61,653 bases of DNA, from NCBI GenBank assembly GCA_037445775.1, contig JBBIJX010000005.1, positions 1-61,653 on the forward strand. Reading direction: 5' to 3'. The notes under the pieces were generated by a model. It ran no database searches and was not told the origin of the DNA. It saw nothing but the letters and a program-made list of their open reading frames with translations. This DNA comes from JBBUX01 sp037445775. GTDB lineage: Bacteria; Actinomycetota; Coriobacteriia; Anaerosomatales; PHET01. Within the stretch, counting starts at the first letter, position 1. Every line of letters begins with the position of its first letter. Positions 15,749 to 23,784 of this stretch are shown in pieces. A program made the translations under genes and the position numbers.

Positions 15749-17122
15749 TCACCGCGTCCGGTACCGGGCGCGCCCCTCGGCGATGTAGTACTTGCGGTGA
15801 GGGTCGTTCGGTGAGGAGCCGACCTCGACGACGAGCCCCGCGTCCACGAGCGTGCGCAGCCGGGTCCGGGCTGAGCGCGGCGTCCGCGAGATCGCGGTGG
15901 CGACGTCGCTGGTCGAAAGGCCTCCGGAAGCGGCGAGCGCATCAAGTACCGCGGCGTCGAGCGGCTCGACCTCAGCGGTGTCGCGCGCGGCGCGCAGGGT
16001 GACCCGCACGAGCGAACCGAGCTCCTCGATCTCGGGCTCGGGCAGACCCGCCAACCGGCATGCCTCGATGGCGCGCGGGATGCCCGTCCCCCATTGCTCG
16101 ACGATGCCGAGTTCGCGCAGCACCCGGGCGATGACCCGGTTTCTGATCCGTGAGACGCCCGCCCGCAGATCGTCGACGGTGAGCCCCGGAAGCAGTAGCC
16201 CCGGACTGTCGACCTCGAGCCGGTCATCGAAGATCGCGATGCGTGTGCGCATGCCCGGAAGGGAGTAGTCCGCGTGCACAGACGCGTTGACGACGATCTC
16301 GCGGACGGCCTCCAGGGGATACTCCCAGACCTCCGCCCGGCGAACTCCACCGATCTCGTAGCGTCGCGCGAGATTGCGCCTGACGAACGCGAGTGCGCCC
16401 TCGATCGCGTGCGGAAGCGCCTCATCGAACGTGGCCGCGTCGGCGAATGTCGAGCGCCCCGTGCCTATGAAGCGCGCCGCCTCGATGACCGCATCGGGGA
16501 AGCGCTCGATCCTCCGCGCTCCGAACAGCAGCACACCTCCGACGGTAGGCACATCGCGACCGTCCGCCCGTGCGATGATGCGCAACGTCGTGAGCGCCCG
16601 GCGGTCGATCGTCCGCGACCCCGCGAACGACGCGCGCACGGCCGCAACGTCGATGGCCTCCGTCCCGGCATCGATGAGGGGTTCCTCGTCGAACGAGCGG
16701 CCGCCCGACGAGCGCCGCAGTTCGACGATCATCGCAGCATCGGCCCGCCTGTTGGTGGAGCCCACCCTGACGTAGACCCCGTCATGCGGTCCGAGGCGCT
16801 TGACGTTGTACGGACGCGAGCTGCCGGGGTGGACGCGAACGGCGAGGACGCTGCGATCCCGCCACGCGAGAACGTCGATCTCTGGCGCGATCCGCGGCTC
16901 GATCGAGTCAACCAAGATGCTTGCGATCCGCTCCTCGGCAGCGAGCGGGTCCGCAACGCCCACGACCTCGCGCGTCTTGTCCGCGACGCCTACAAGCACC
17001 ACGCCTCCGGCGGAGTTGGCGAACGCGACAACGGAGCGCACGATGCCGTCTGGCGAAGAAGCATCCTGCTTGAACTCGAGGGTCTTGCCCTCGTTGCGCG
17101 TAAGAAGTGTGGCGAGATCCAT
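15749..17122 (-). CDS. AlbA_2/Schlafen-type ATP-binding regulator
   Basis: A 457-residue protein with an N-terminal AlbA_2 (Schlafen AAA_4) domain: EGKTLEFKQD near the N-terminus, AFANSAGGVVLVGV (about 33-46) and a VYVRVGSTNRRAD segment. A middle region follows with the HATPase_c_4-like NASVHADYSLPG and GIPRAIEACR motifs, and a C-terminal winged-helix segment. Such proteins are often annotated as RecG-related helicases or putative transcriptional regulators; no helicase motifs are visible here. Upstream, two copies of CTGAGTA 22 bp apart overlap the ATG region and may be an autoregulatory site. The end of the gene, RYRTR*, is duplicated around the neighbouring AAA ATPase. Confidence 0.8.
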   Translation of the reverse strand: MDLATLLTRNEGKTLEFKQDASSPDGIVRSVVAFANSAGGVVLVGVADKTREVVGVADPLAAEERIASILVDSIEPRIAPEIDVLAWRDRSVLAVRVHPGSSRPYNVKRLGPHDGVYVRVGSTNRRADAAMIVELRRSSGGRSFDEEPLIDAGTEAIDVAAVRASFAGSRTIDRRALTTLRIIARADGRDVPTVGGVLLFGARRIERFPDAVIEAARFIGTGRSTFADAATFDEALPHAIEGALAFVRRNLARRYEIGGVRRAEVWEYPLEAVREIVVNASVHADYSLPGMRTRIAIFDDRLEVDSPGLLLPGLTVDDLRAGVSRIRNRVIARVLRELGIVEQWGTGIPRAIEACRLAGLPEPEIEELGSLVRVTLRAARDTAEVEPLDAAVLDALAASGGLSTSDVATAISRTPRSARTRLRTLVDAGLVVEVGSSPNDPHRKYYIAEGRARYRTR

Positions 17123-17180
17123 ACTCAGTAATCTACTAGGAAGTACTCAGAGACGCAACGCTTCCGTGTAGATTTCCTAC

Positions 17181-17208
17181 CGCCTACTCCTACTCGCCTA
17201 CTCCTACT
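17181..17208. repeat. Tandem 14-bp repeat
   Basis: Two perfect copies of CGCCTACTCCTACT in tandem, the second running into the stop codon of the SDR gene. Probably slippage in a low-complexity tract; no function is evident. Confidence 0.7.
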
Positions 17209-18103
17209 TTGCCTCTTCCTGCTTCGCCTTCTGGGCTGCCCCACGCTGCTTGCGCGCCTTCTTGACGTCGCTGTCGACGATCGCGTAGAAGAGCTCGGGC
17301 AGAAGCCCCTTGAGCCGGAAATACAAGGCCAGCGTCGCGTCTGGGATGACCAAGTAGCGGCCGCGGTCGATTGCCTTCATCACACCGCGAGCGACCTGGT
17401 CGGCCGGAATCGGCTTGACCTTGCCGGAGATCACGTGAGTCTCGTGCGGGCGCAGCGTGTGCTCGTACGCGAGACCGGGCGTCTCGGTGTCCGGCGGGCA
17501 GACAACCGACACGCGCACGCCCTCGGGCTTCATCTCGCAGCGCAGCGCCTCGGTGAAGCCCATGACCGCGTACTTCGCTGCCGCGTAACTTGTGTAGCCG
17601 TAGTAGGCCAGGAAGCCGGCACCGGATGAGACGTTGATGATGTGTCCACTCCCGCGCTCGACCATGCGAGAGACGACGGCGCGGCACGGGTGGACGACGC
17701 TCCAGAAGCCGGATGACATGTTCGCCTCGAAATCGTCCAGTGGCATCGTGACGAACTCGCCAGGGATGATGACGCCCGCTGAGTTCACAAGAACGTCGGG
17801 AGCGAAGCCTTCGGCCGACAGTTCGGCGAAGACCGCCTCTGTGCGATCGAAAGAGCACAGGTCCGCGCTCTTCCAGACGACACGCTGCGCGCTGTCGGAC
17901 GCCACGGCACGGATCGCCTCGGCAGCCGCCTCGAGCCGGCCCGCATCCCGCGCGACGATCGCAACGTCGTAGCCGCGTCGCGCGAGCGCTTCGGCACACG
18001 CGAGCCCGATGCCGGAGCTTCCGCCGGTGACGACCGCGCACGGGCGCGCGCTCACGTACTCGCGCGTCTCTACGAGGAGCTTGCCGACGGCCACGGGCCG
18101 CAC
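17204..18103 (-). CDS. SDR oxidoreductase, ketosphinganine-reductase-like
   Basis: A 299-residue classical short-chain dehydrogenase. The nucleotide motif TGGSSGIG lies near residue 26, NSAG in the middle, catalytic Ser in INVSSG and the Tyr/Lys pair in YAAAKYAVMG. A C-terminal hydrophobic segment (about 255-275) and a Lys-rich tail resemble the 3-ketodihydrosphingosine reductase/KDSR branch, so a lipid substrate at the membrane is plausible. GTG 18103 abuts the stop of the CcsA-like gene, so the two are cotranscribed. A downstream GTG (residue 17) is a possible alternative start. Why an SDR follows heme-handling genes is unclear. Confidence 0.8.
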   Translation of the reverse strand: MRPVAVGKLLVETREYVSARPCAVVTGGSSGIGLACAEALARRGYDVAIVARDAGRLEAAAEAIRAVASDSAQRVVWKSADLCSFDRTEAVFAELSAEGFAPDVLVNSAGVIIPGEFVTMPLDDFEANMSSGFWSVVHPCRAVVSRMVERGSGHIINVSSGAGFLAYYGYTSYAAAKYAVMGFTEALRCEMKPEGVRVSVVCPPDTETPGLAYEHTLRPHETHVISGKVKPIPADQVARGVMKAIDRGRYLVIPDATLALYFRLKGLLPELFYAIVDSDVKKARKQRGAAQKAKQEEAK

Positions 18104-18973
18104 CTACAGCTGGCCGAAGACGTGGAAGCCAACGGGTAGCGTGCGCGCGATGATCGCAAGGATGACGACGAACACGAAGCCGGTCACCGCGACCCACGCC
18201 GTGGTGCGCGAGGTCACGTTGTGCCGGTAGACGATCGTCAGGTAGGTGCCGAACGTCATCAGGACGATACCCGACATCATGATGCGCGCGTCGAAGTACC
18301 AGCCGCCCACATCTACTTGGATCGCGCGGATCATGCCGAGCGAGAGTCCGGCCGCATACACGGGGAATGCGAGTGCGATCGCGCGGCGCGACACCGTCTC
18401 AAGCGTCGCGAGTGACGGGAGCCGCCGAGACATGCGGTTCGAGCGGTGGTGCTTGAGCTGCGACTCCTGGTAGAGGTAGAGCATCGAAGAGACGGCTCCG
18501 ACGATGAAGCCCGCATTCGCGAAGACGATCAGCGCGACGTGGAAGGCGATACCCCAGCTGTTGAGCTGGTTGGCCACGTCGGCCGGTGGCGGCGTCAGCG
18601 CGCCGGATCCGGCGCCGCCCATCAACTGCGCGATGGCCATGAGCAACGCAGCCGCCGGGACGAGGAACGCGCCGTACGCACGCAGGTGCATGAGGTGCTC
18701 CATGGCGAAGTACAGGAGCACAAGCGCCCAGCTCGCGAGAACGAGTTGGTTCGCGCCGGTGAGCGGCGTGCCGTCATTCGCGACCGAGTTCGCCCCGATC
18801 GACAGTGTCTGCATGAGGAATCCGGCGCCAGTCGCGAACCGTGCCCACCAAGCGACTTTCGAGCGGCGCAACGCGAACTGGTAGGCGTAGAGCACCGACG
18901 CGACGACGTAGGACGCGAACGCGAACCAGTACAGGACAACCGAGGCCCGCTCTGCAAGTTCGACACTGAACAC
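18104..18973 (-). CDS. CcsA/HemX-like heme-handling membrane protein
   Basis: A 289-residue protein with about eight membrane helices in the CcsA/ResC/HemX fold. The usual tryptophan-rich WWD signature is reduced here to GGWYFDARIMMSG, closer to HemX, although conserved loop histidines remain (FHVALIV, YRHNVTS). HemX homologues affect glutamyl-tRNA reductase levels, whereas CcsA proteins export heme for cytochrome c assembly. With CcmC and CcmF also encoded just upstream, this makes a third member of the superfamily in one locus. It has its own promoter-like -10 box at 19035-19040, so it may be expressed separately from ccmEFABCD. Confidence 0.75.
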   Translation of the reverse strand: MFSVELAERASVVLYWFAFASYVVASVLYAYQFALRRSKVAWWARFATGAGFLMQTLSIGANSVANDGTPLTGANQLVLASWALVLLYFAMEHLMHLRAYGAFLVPAAALLMAIAQLMGGAGSGALTPPPADVANQLNSWGIAFHVALIVFANAGFIVGAVSSMLYLYQESQLKHHRSNRMSRRLPSLATLETVSRRAIALAFPVYAAGLSLGMIRAIQVDVGGWYFDARIMMSGIVLMTFGTYLTIVYRHNVTSRTTAWVAVTGFVFVVILAIIARTLPVGFHVFGQL

Positions 18974-19034
18974 GACTGTTGTGACCCCTCCGCCGGTGTG
19001 TCAAGGACGCGCCCGCTAACGGGCCTGCATCGCC

Positions 19035-19040
19035 AGTATA
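19035..19040 (-). promoter_or_regulatory. -10 box for CcsA-like gene
   Basis: TATACT on the minus strand in the 103-bp gap between ccmD and the CcsA-like gene, 62 nt upstream of its ATG. It is a good match to the sigma-70 -10 consensus, without a clear -35. Confidence 0.5.
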
Positions 19041-19076
19041 CGGCTATGGCCCCGCGCGTGCGCTAGGCGAGGCCCG

Positions 19077-19268
19077 CTAGGCGCCGGTGCGCTTCTCGAC
19101 GGCGCCCTCGAGCACCTCGACCTCCTTCTCGAGCTGCATGATGCGCCGAAGGACGATCGTCAGGTAGCCCACGAACGCGATCCAGAGGATCGCGTAGGCC
19201 CCGATGACGAACGGTGCGTCGGCGATCGCGAGACGGTAGAGCTCGAGATTCGTCGCATCAACCTGCAT
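19077..19268 (-). CDS. ccmD: CcmD-family small membrane protein
   Basis: 63 residues: a short N-terminus, one membrane helix (about 18-40, with the AYAILWIAFVGYL pattern) and a charged coiled tail (LRRIMQLEKEVEVLE). Size, topology and position directly after ccmC match CcmD, which helps release holo-CcmE from the CcmABC complex. The family is poorly conserved, so the assignment rests mainly on context. ATG 19268 has GGAGGA 6 nt upstream. Confidence 0.8.
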   Translation of the reverse strand: MQVDATNLELYRLAIADAPFVIGAYAILWIAFVGYLTIVLRRIMQLEKEVEVLEGAVEKRTGA

Positions 19269-19298
19269 GGCGGTCCTCCAACCGGGTCCGTGGGGGCG

Positions 19299-20060
19299 CT
19301 AGCCCTCCAGCGCTTCCTTGGTGATCTCGACGCGCTCGCGCAGGCGTTCCTCGCTCATGCGCGCGGTGTAGATGCCGTAACCGATGAGCAGCATCCCGAT
19401 CTGCCCGATGATGAACGGCAGCAGGTTCGACGGCGCCATTCCCGGCTGGAATACGACCGGGTGGTTCGACGGGATGATGCGCGTGATCATGAAGGAGATG
19501 GGCGCGTTGATCGCAGCCACGACGGCGAAGACTGCGGCGTATGTCGCTCGGCGCTCGTCCTCCTCGATCGAGTTACGCAGCACGAAGTAGGCGATCATCA
19601 TGAGCATCATGATGAAGTAGGTGGTCAGCCGCGGCTCCCACTCCCACCATACGCCCCACGACGCCTTCGTCCAGAGCACGCCCGTGATCATCGTGAGCAC
19701 AACGAAGACGAGTGATGTCTCCATCGCGATGCGCGACTTCGTGTCGTACGCGGCGCGCTTGGTCACGAGGAACCGCACGGCAAAGTACGCCGCGATGATG
19801 AGCACGAGGAAAGACGCCTCGGCCACCGGCACGTGGAAGTAGAAGATCTTCTGGCTGAACCACGGCTGCACGTAGGCGATCTTGCCCCCGCCCGGCTGCA
19901 GCTCGGGCGGTGCGAGCGGGAATACCGTCTCGATCTCCGAGTCGAACGTCACCGTGCCGAACTGCTGGACCTCGGCGGTGTAGAAGGCCATGAGGAACGC
20001 GGCCGTCGTGAGCAGACCGCCCACGAGCACGAGCACGATCGCGATCTTGAGCTGTCTCAC
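19299..20060 (-). CDS. ccmC: Cytochrome c maturation heme transporter CcmC
   Basis: A 253-residue polytopic protein that holds heme at the outer membrane face and loads it on CcmE. The tryptophan-rich motif is WGVWWEWEPRLT, with Glu in place of the more usual Asp. The two heme-ligand histidine regions are FYFHVPVAEASF before it and SNHPVVFQPG after it. The start is GTG 20060 with GGAAGGGA about 6 nt upstream. A much longer frame extends to 21629 but is only antisense-frame noise over ccmA and ccmB. It belongs to the ccmE-F-A-B-C-D operon. Confidence 0.93.
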   Translation of the reverse strand: MRQLKIAIVLVLVGGLLTTAAFLMAFYTAEVQQFGTVTFDSEIETVFPLAPPELQPGGGKIAYVQPWFSQKIFYFHVPVAEASFLVLIIAAYFAVRFLVTKRAAYDTKSRIAMETSLVFVVLTMITGVLWTKASWGVWWEWEPRLTTYFIMMLMMIAYFVLRNSIEEDERRATYAAVFAVVAAINAPISFMITRIIPSNHPVVFQPGMAPSNLLPFIIGQIGMLLIGYGIYTARMSEERLRERVEITKEALEG

Positions 20061-20092
20061 ATGCAGTCCCTTCCTCGAATCATGCCTCTCCC

Positions 20093-20848
20093 TCACGCGC
20101 CGAGCACGAACTCGTACAGCGCGAACGCAGCAAGCAGCATCACCGTATCGTACCCGGCTGCAAGACCCATCATCTGCCAGAACGTCTGTGCGTACCCCGG
20201 CTCGGCCTGCAGGACCACCGACGTGCCGGCAACGACCGCCAGCAGCAGCGGGAACATGATGGGGATGAACAGCACCGCGAGGATGAAGTCCTTGCCCTTC
20301 GTGTTCACCGACATCGTCGCAAGGAGCGTGCCCACCCCCGCGATGCCGATCGAGCCCAGCAGAAGCGCGAGCGCGATCATCCACAACGGACCCATCGCCG
20401 TCGTCATGGACGACGACAGGAAGATGAAGTAGAAGAGCGGGACGATGAACGCCTCGACGATCAGAAGGAAGATGAGGTTTCCCACCGCCTTGCCGAAGAA
20501 TATCACCGGCCGATCCGTGGGCGAGATCAGCAACGCGTCGAGGCAGCCCTGATCCTTCTCGTGGACTAGCGAGCGGTTGAGGCCCAGAAGCGACGTGAAG
20601 ATGAAGACGAGCCACAACAGCCCCGCCGCGATGCGGCGCACCTCGAAGTTCTGGCCCGCCTGTGACAGCGTGATGTAGTAGACGACGAGCACGAGCAGCG
20701 CGTAGAGGCCCATCGACGTGAGCATCTCCTTTGTGCGCAGCTCCATGACGATGTCCTTTCGGAGGATCGCCCTGAACTGGCGCCACGATGAGATGCGCCC
20801 CGAGCGGGAGGAGCCGGGTGCGGCGGCATCGGTGCTCCTGTTCGCCAT
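20093..20848 (-). CDS. ccmB: Heme exporter subunit CcmB
   Basis: A 251-residue protein with six hydrophobic helices, the membrane partner of the ATPase CcmA. The conserved RKDIVMELRTKEM segment near residue 30 and the LNRSLVHEKDQGCLDALLISP loop region are diagnostic of CcmB. ATG 20848 directly abuts the ccmA stop codon. The hydrophilic N-terminal 20 residues are not conserved. CcmAB uses ATP to release heme-loaded CcmE from CcmC. Confidence 0.92.
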   Translation of the reverse strand: MANRSTDAAAPGSSRSGRISSWRQFRAILRKDIVMELRTKEMLTSMGLYALLVLVVYYITLSQAGQNFEVRRIAAGLLWLVFIFTSLLGLNRSLVHEKDQGCLDALLISPTDRPVIFFGKAVGNLIFLLIVEAFIVPLFYFIFLSSSMTTAMGPLWMIALALLLGSIGIAGVGTLLATMSVNTKGKDFILAVLFIPIMFPLLLAVVAGTSVVLQAEPGYAQTFWQMMGLAAGYDTVMLLAAFALYEFVLGA

Positions 20849-21580
20849 CTAGCTCACCCCCATGCCAACGGTCGCACGGTACGTGGCCGCGAACTCGGCC
20901 TCGTCGATGAGCTCCCTGTCCTGGAAGAGCACGATCTTGCCCTTCGCAAGGATGAGCGCGTGGCTGCACAGTTCGAGCCCCTTCGTCAGGTCGTGGCTGA
21001 CCATGACGAACGTGCGCCCCTCCCGGATCCGCTCGAGCAGCGAGTCGAGGATGTCCATCGCGTGGGGGTCGAGGCCCGAGTACGGCTCGTCGAGAAAGAC
21101 GAGCGCAGGGTCGTGCAGAAGAGCGCGTGCGATGGAGAGGCGCTGCAGCATGCCGCGCGAGAACGTACGCACCAGGTCGAGGCGCCGGTGGTCGAGCTCG
21201 ACGGCGTCTAGCAGCTCGCGGATGCGCGCCTTGGGATCCTCGATGCAGTAGATCTCCGCGAAGAACTCGAGGTTCTCCTCGGCGGTGAGGTCCGGGTAGA
21301 GCAGCGGGTTGTGGCTGATGAAGCCCATCTTCTCGCGTAGCTCGACGGCGCCCTCGACCACATCGAGACCGAGCACGCGCGCCGATCCCTTCGACGGTGT
21401 CGACAGCGTCGCGAGCACCTTGAGCAGGGTCGTCTTGCCGGCGCCGTTCGGCCCGAAGATCGAAAGGAACGAACCCCGCTCGATCTCGAAGGACACCGAA
21501 TCGAGGGCCTTGCGCGCGCCGAAGGCCCGGGAGAGATCCCGGACCTCCAGGGCGAGCGTATCGGTCTGCGGCGTCGTCAA
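20849..21580 (-). CDS. ccmA: Heme exporter ATP-binding protein CcmA
   Basis: A 243-residue ABC ATPase. Walker A is FGPNGAGKTT, the signature is FSRGMLQRLSIARAL, Walker B is ALVFLDEPYSG, with an H-loop in MVSHD. The start is TTG 21580, which has GGCGGAGG 4-5 nt upstream and lies 17 bp after the ccmF stop; the open frame reaching 21697 would run deep into ccmF. It powers the CcmABCD release complex with the ccmB product. Confidence 0.92.
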   Translation of the reverse strand: MTTPQTDTLALEVRDLSRAFGARKALDSVSFEIERGSFLSIFGPNGAGKTTLLKVLATLSTPSKGSARVLGLDVVEGAVELREKMGFISHNPLLYPDLTAEENLEFFAEIYCIEDPKARIRELLDAVELDHRRLDLVRTFSRGMLQRLSIARALLHDPALVFLDEPYSGLDPHAMDILDSLLERIREGRTFVMVSHDLTKGLELCSHALILAKGKIVLFQDRELIDEAEFAATYRATVGMGVS

Positions 21581-21597
21581 CGCGCCTCCGCCAGGGT

Positions 21598-23715
21598 CTA
21601 GCGGTTCTTGCCCGCGGGTGCCGCGGCAAGCGCTGGACGCTTCTTCGGCCACGCCGCGAGCGCCGTGCCGAGCATCAGCAGCCCGAACCCGCCCCATGCA
21701 AACCAGATCAGCGGGTTGATCTTGACGTTAACCGACATCATGCCCTGCTCGGAGCCCTGCCACACCATGAAGATGTCACGCAGCGGCTCGGAGAGGACCT
21801 CGGCGTCCAAGCGCGTCTGACCCTGCCGCGCGAACTGCGTGAGGCCGGGGGTCACCGTGCCGAGCGCGCGCCCGTCGCGGGCCACGGCGATGCTTGCCCT
21901 CGCGACGATATCGCCGTTGCTGAGCTTCTGTTCGTTGAGCCCCTGGTAGGTGAAGGTGTAGTCGTCAACGGTGAACGACTCGCCCTGCTTGTCGGGCACC
22001 TCGATGATCACGTCGCGCACGTACATGGACGAGCCCACGAGGCCGATGATGATGATGCCCATGCCGATGTGCGAGAGGTAGCCGCCGGACTGCGTCCGCG
22101 CGTTGACGAGGATGCTGCCGAACGACGAGAGAGCGTTCTCGCCCTTGGCCTTCGCCCGCTTGCGCGAGCCGTCGATGAACAGCCACGTCGTCGTCGAGAT
22201 GAGCAGCGCGCCGGCGAGGAAGCCGCCGATCGAGATGATGTCGTAGACGATCTCGGGGCCGAACGCCTGGAGCTTGCGGGCCCCCTCACCGCCCTGCTCG
22301 ATCATGAACAGGTAGATGGGTCGCAGGTTCACGACCCAGTCCCACACGAGCAGGGCGAAGATCACGGCGGTGCCCACGAGCGGCCACTTGACGCGGGCCC
22401 AGAAAGTGGCGGGCTCGGTCTTGCGCCACGCGAGGATAGGACAGACCGCGATGATGAACACGTAGAGCACGCCCAAGGGGCGCCCGATGAGATCGTAGGA
22501 GACCGCGGAGATCGACTGGCCGCCGAAGGGCATCCACGTGGGCAGCGCCGACGTGACGGTCATGTAGGCAACCAACCAGCCCGAGACCAGCATGATCACA
22601 TTGTTGAAGTAGTACGCAGCTTCCTTACTCGTCAGCGACTCGAACTCGTCGTTGCCCTCGAACGTCTTCCATCTGAGATAGAGGCCTATTGCGACCGCGA
22701 CGATGGGGGCGATGATCATGAAGCCGAACAGGTACTTCGAGACCGGGTCCTCCTGGAAGGCGTGGACCGACTGCACGATGCCCGAGCGCGTGATGAACGT
22801 GCCGAGGATCACAAGCGAGAACGTAGACGCGGCCTGCACGATGGCCCAGCGCTTGAAACCGTCACGCCGCCGGTAGACCGTGAAGCTGTGGATGAGGCCG
22901 ACACCGGTGAGCCACGGAAGGAGCGACGCGTTCTCGACCGGGTCCCACGCCCAGTAGCCGCCCCAGCCGAGCACGACGTAAGCCCAGACGGCGCCGAGGC
23001 CGATGCCGGCGCCAAGGAACAGCCATGCGAACACCGTGATGCGGTCGACGATCTCGACCCACGCCTTCGATCTGTCGTTGACGATGATCGCCGCCATCGC
23101 AAAGGCGAATGGGATCGTCAGTCCCGCGTAGCCGATGAAGAGCGTGGGCGGGTGCAGGATCATCGCCCAGTGCTGCAGGAGCGGGTTCATGCCCAGCGAC
23201 GCGCCCTGACCCACGAGCTGACCGTTCGACAACCACTCGGCCGGCGTCGACTTGAACGGGTTGTTCGGATCGCTGAACACCATCGCAGCGCCGAAGCACA
23301 CCATGACGAGGTTCGTCACCATGAGGCCCATGTTCGACAGGTCATCGGTCTTGTCCATGCGCTGATAGGCGACCCACGCGGCGAACAGCGCGATCAGCCA
23401 CGCCCAGAACAGGAGCGATCCTTCGCGGCCGGCCCAGATGCCGGAGAGGGTGTAGAGCCATGCAAGGCTCGAGACGTCCGTCGAGTGATTCTCGACCACG
23501 TAAAGGAACGAGAAGTCCTTGATGAAGAACGCGGTGATCATCACGAGGCTCGAGATGGTGATCGCGGCGGTACCGGCGAACGTCGCCAGGTAGCCGAAGT
23601 TGGTTACGCTCTCACCCTGCTTCGCGCCGAGACTGCGGCCCCACAGAAGCGCGCCGATCGCCACCACGGTTGTGAGCAGCCACAAGCCTAGGAACACCTG
23701 TCCGACAAAGAGCAT
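21598..23715 (-). CDS. ccmF: Cytochrome c heme lyase subunit CcmF
   Basis: A 705-residue polytopic protein that transfers heme from CcmE to apocytochrome c. The WWD signature is WGGYWAWDPVENASLLPWL, as in canonical CcmF. Conserved histidine regions LQHWAMILHPPTLFIGY and VYRRRDGFKRW are present, with a large C-terminal extracytoplasmic domain before the last helix. ATG 23715 has GGGGAG upstream. No ccmH or dedicated thioredoxin (ccmG) gene is in the operon, so those steps must be supplied from elsewhere. A strong hairpin separates it from ccmE. Confidence 0.94.
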   Translation of the reverse strand: MLFVGQVFLGLWLLTTVVAIGALLWGRSLGAKQGESVTNFGYLATFAGTAAITISSLVMITAFFIKDFSFLYVVENHSTDVSSLAWLYTLSGIWAGREGSLLFWAWLIALFAAWVAYQRMDKTDDLSNMGLMVTNLVMVCFGAAMVFSDPNNPFKSTPAEWLSNGQLVGQGASLGMNPLLQHWAMILHPPTLFIGYAGLTIPFAFAMAAIIVNDRSKAWVEIVDRITVFAWLFLGAGIGLGAVWAYVVLGWGGYWAWDPVENASLLPWLTGVGLIHSFTVYRRRDGFKRWAIVQAASTFSLVILGTFITRSGIVQSVHAFQEDPVSKYLFGFMIIAPIVAVAIGLYLRWKTFEGNDEFESLTSKEAAYYFNNVIMLVSGWLVAYMTVTSALPTWMPFGGQSISAVSYDLIGRPLGVLYVFIIAVCPILAWRKTEPATFWARVKWPLVGTAVIFALLVWDWVVNLRPIYLFMIEQGGEGARKLQAFGPEIVYDIISIGGFLAGALLISTTTWLFIDGSRKRAKAKGENALSSFGSILVNARTQSGGYLSHIGMGIIIIGLVGSSMYVRDVIIEVPDKQGESFTVDDYTFTYQGLNEQKLSNGDIVARASIAVARDGRALGTVTPGLTQFARQGQTRLDAEVLSEPLRDIFMVWQGSEQGMMSVNVKINPLIWFAWGGFGLLMLGTALAAWPKKRPALAAAPAGKNR

Positions 23716-23750
23716 AGTCTCTCCCCTATCCGATGACGGGTAACACAATA

Positions 23751-23775
23751 CACCCCGGCCGTTAGGGCCGGGGTG
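23751..23775 (-). terminator. Intra-operon terminator/attenuator between ccmE and ccmF
   Basis: A perfect 10-bp stem (CACCCCGGCC with GGCCGGGGTG) and 5-nt loop begin 9 nt past the ccmE stop, followed on the minus strand by TATTGTGTT. It has the shape of a Rho-independent terminator and should lower read-through into ccmF. Confidence 0.65.
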
Positions 23776-23784
23776 CTTGATGCG

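Noticed and set aside
15712..16425. Second minus-strand frame ending in RYRTR beside AlbA_2
   Set aside because: It is an Arg/Ser-rich shadow of the AlbA_2 gene; only its last codons, in the 24-bp repeat, carry information.
20061..21629. Upstream part of the 776-codon frame that ends with CcmC
   Set aside because: This part overlaps ccmA and ccmB in another frame and encodes no domain; a GTG with a good ribosome site at 20060 starts CcmC.
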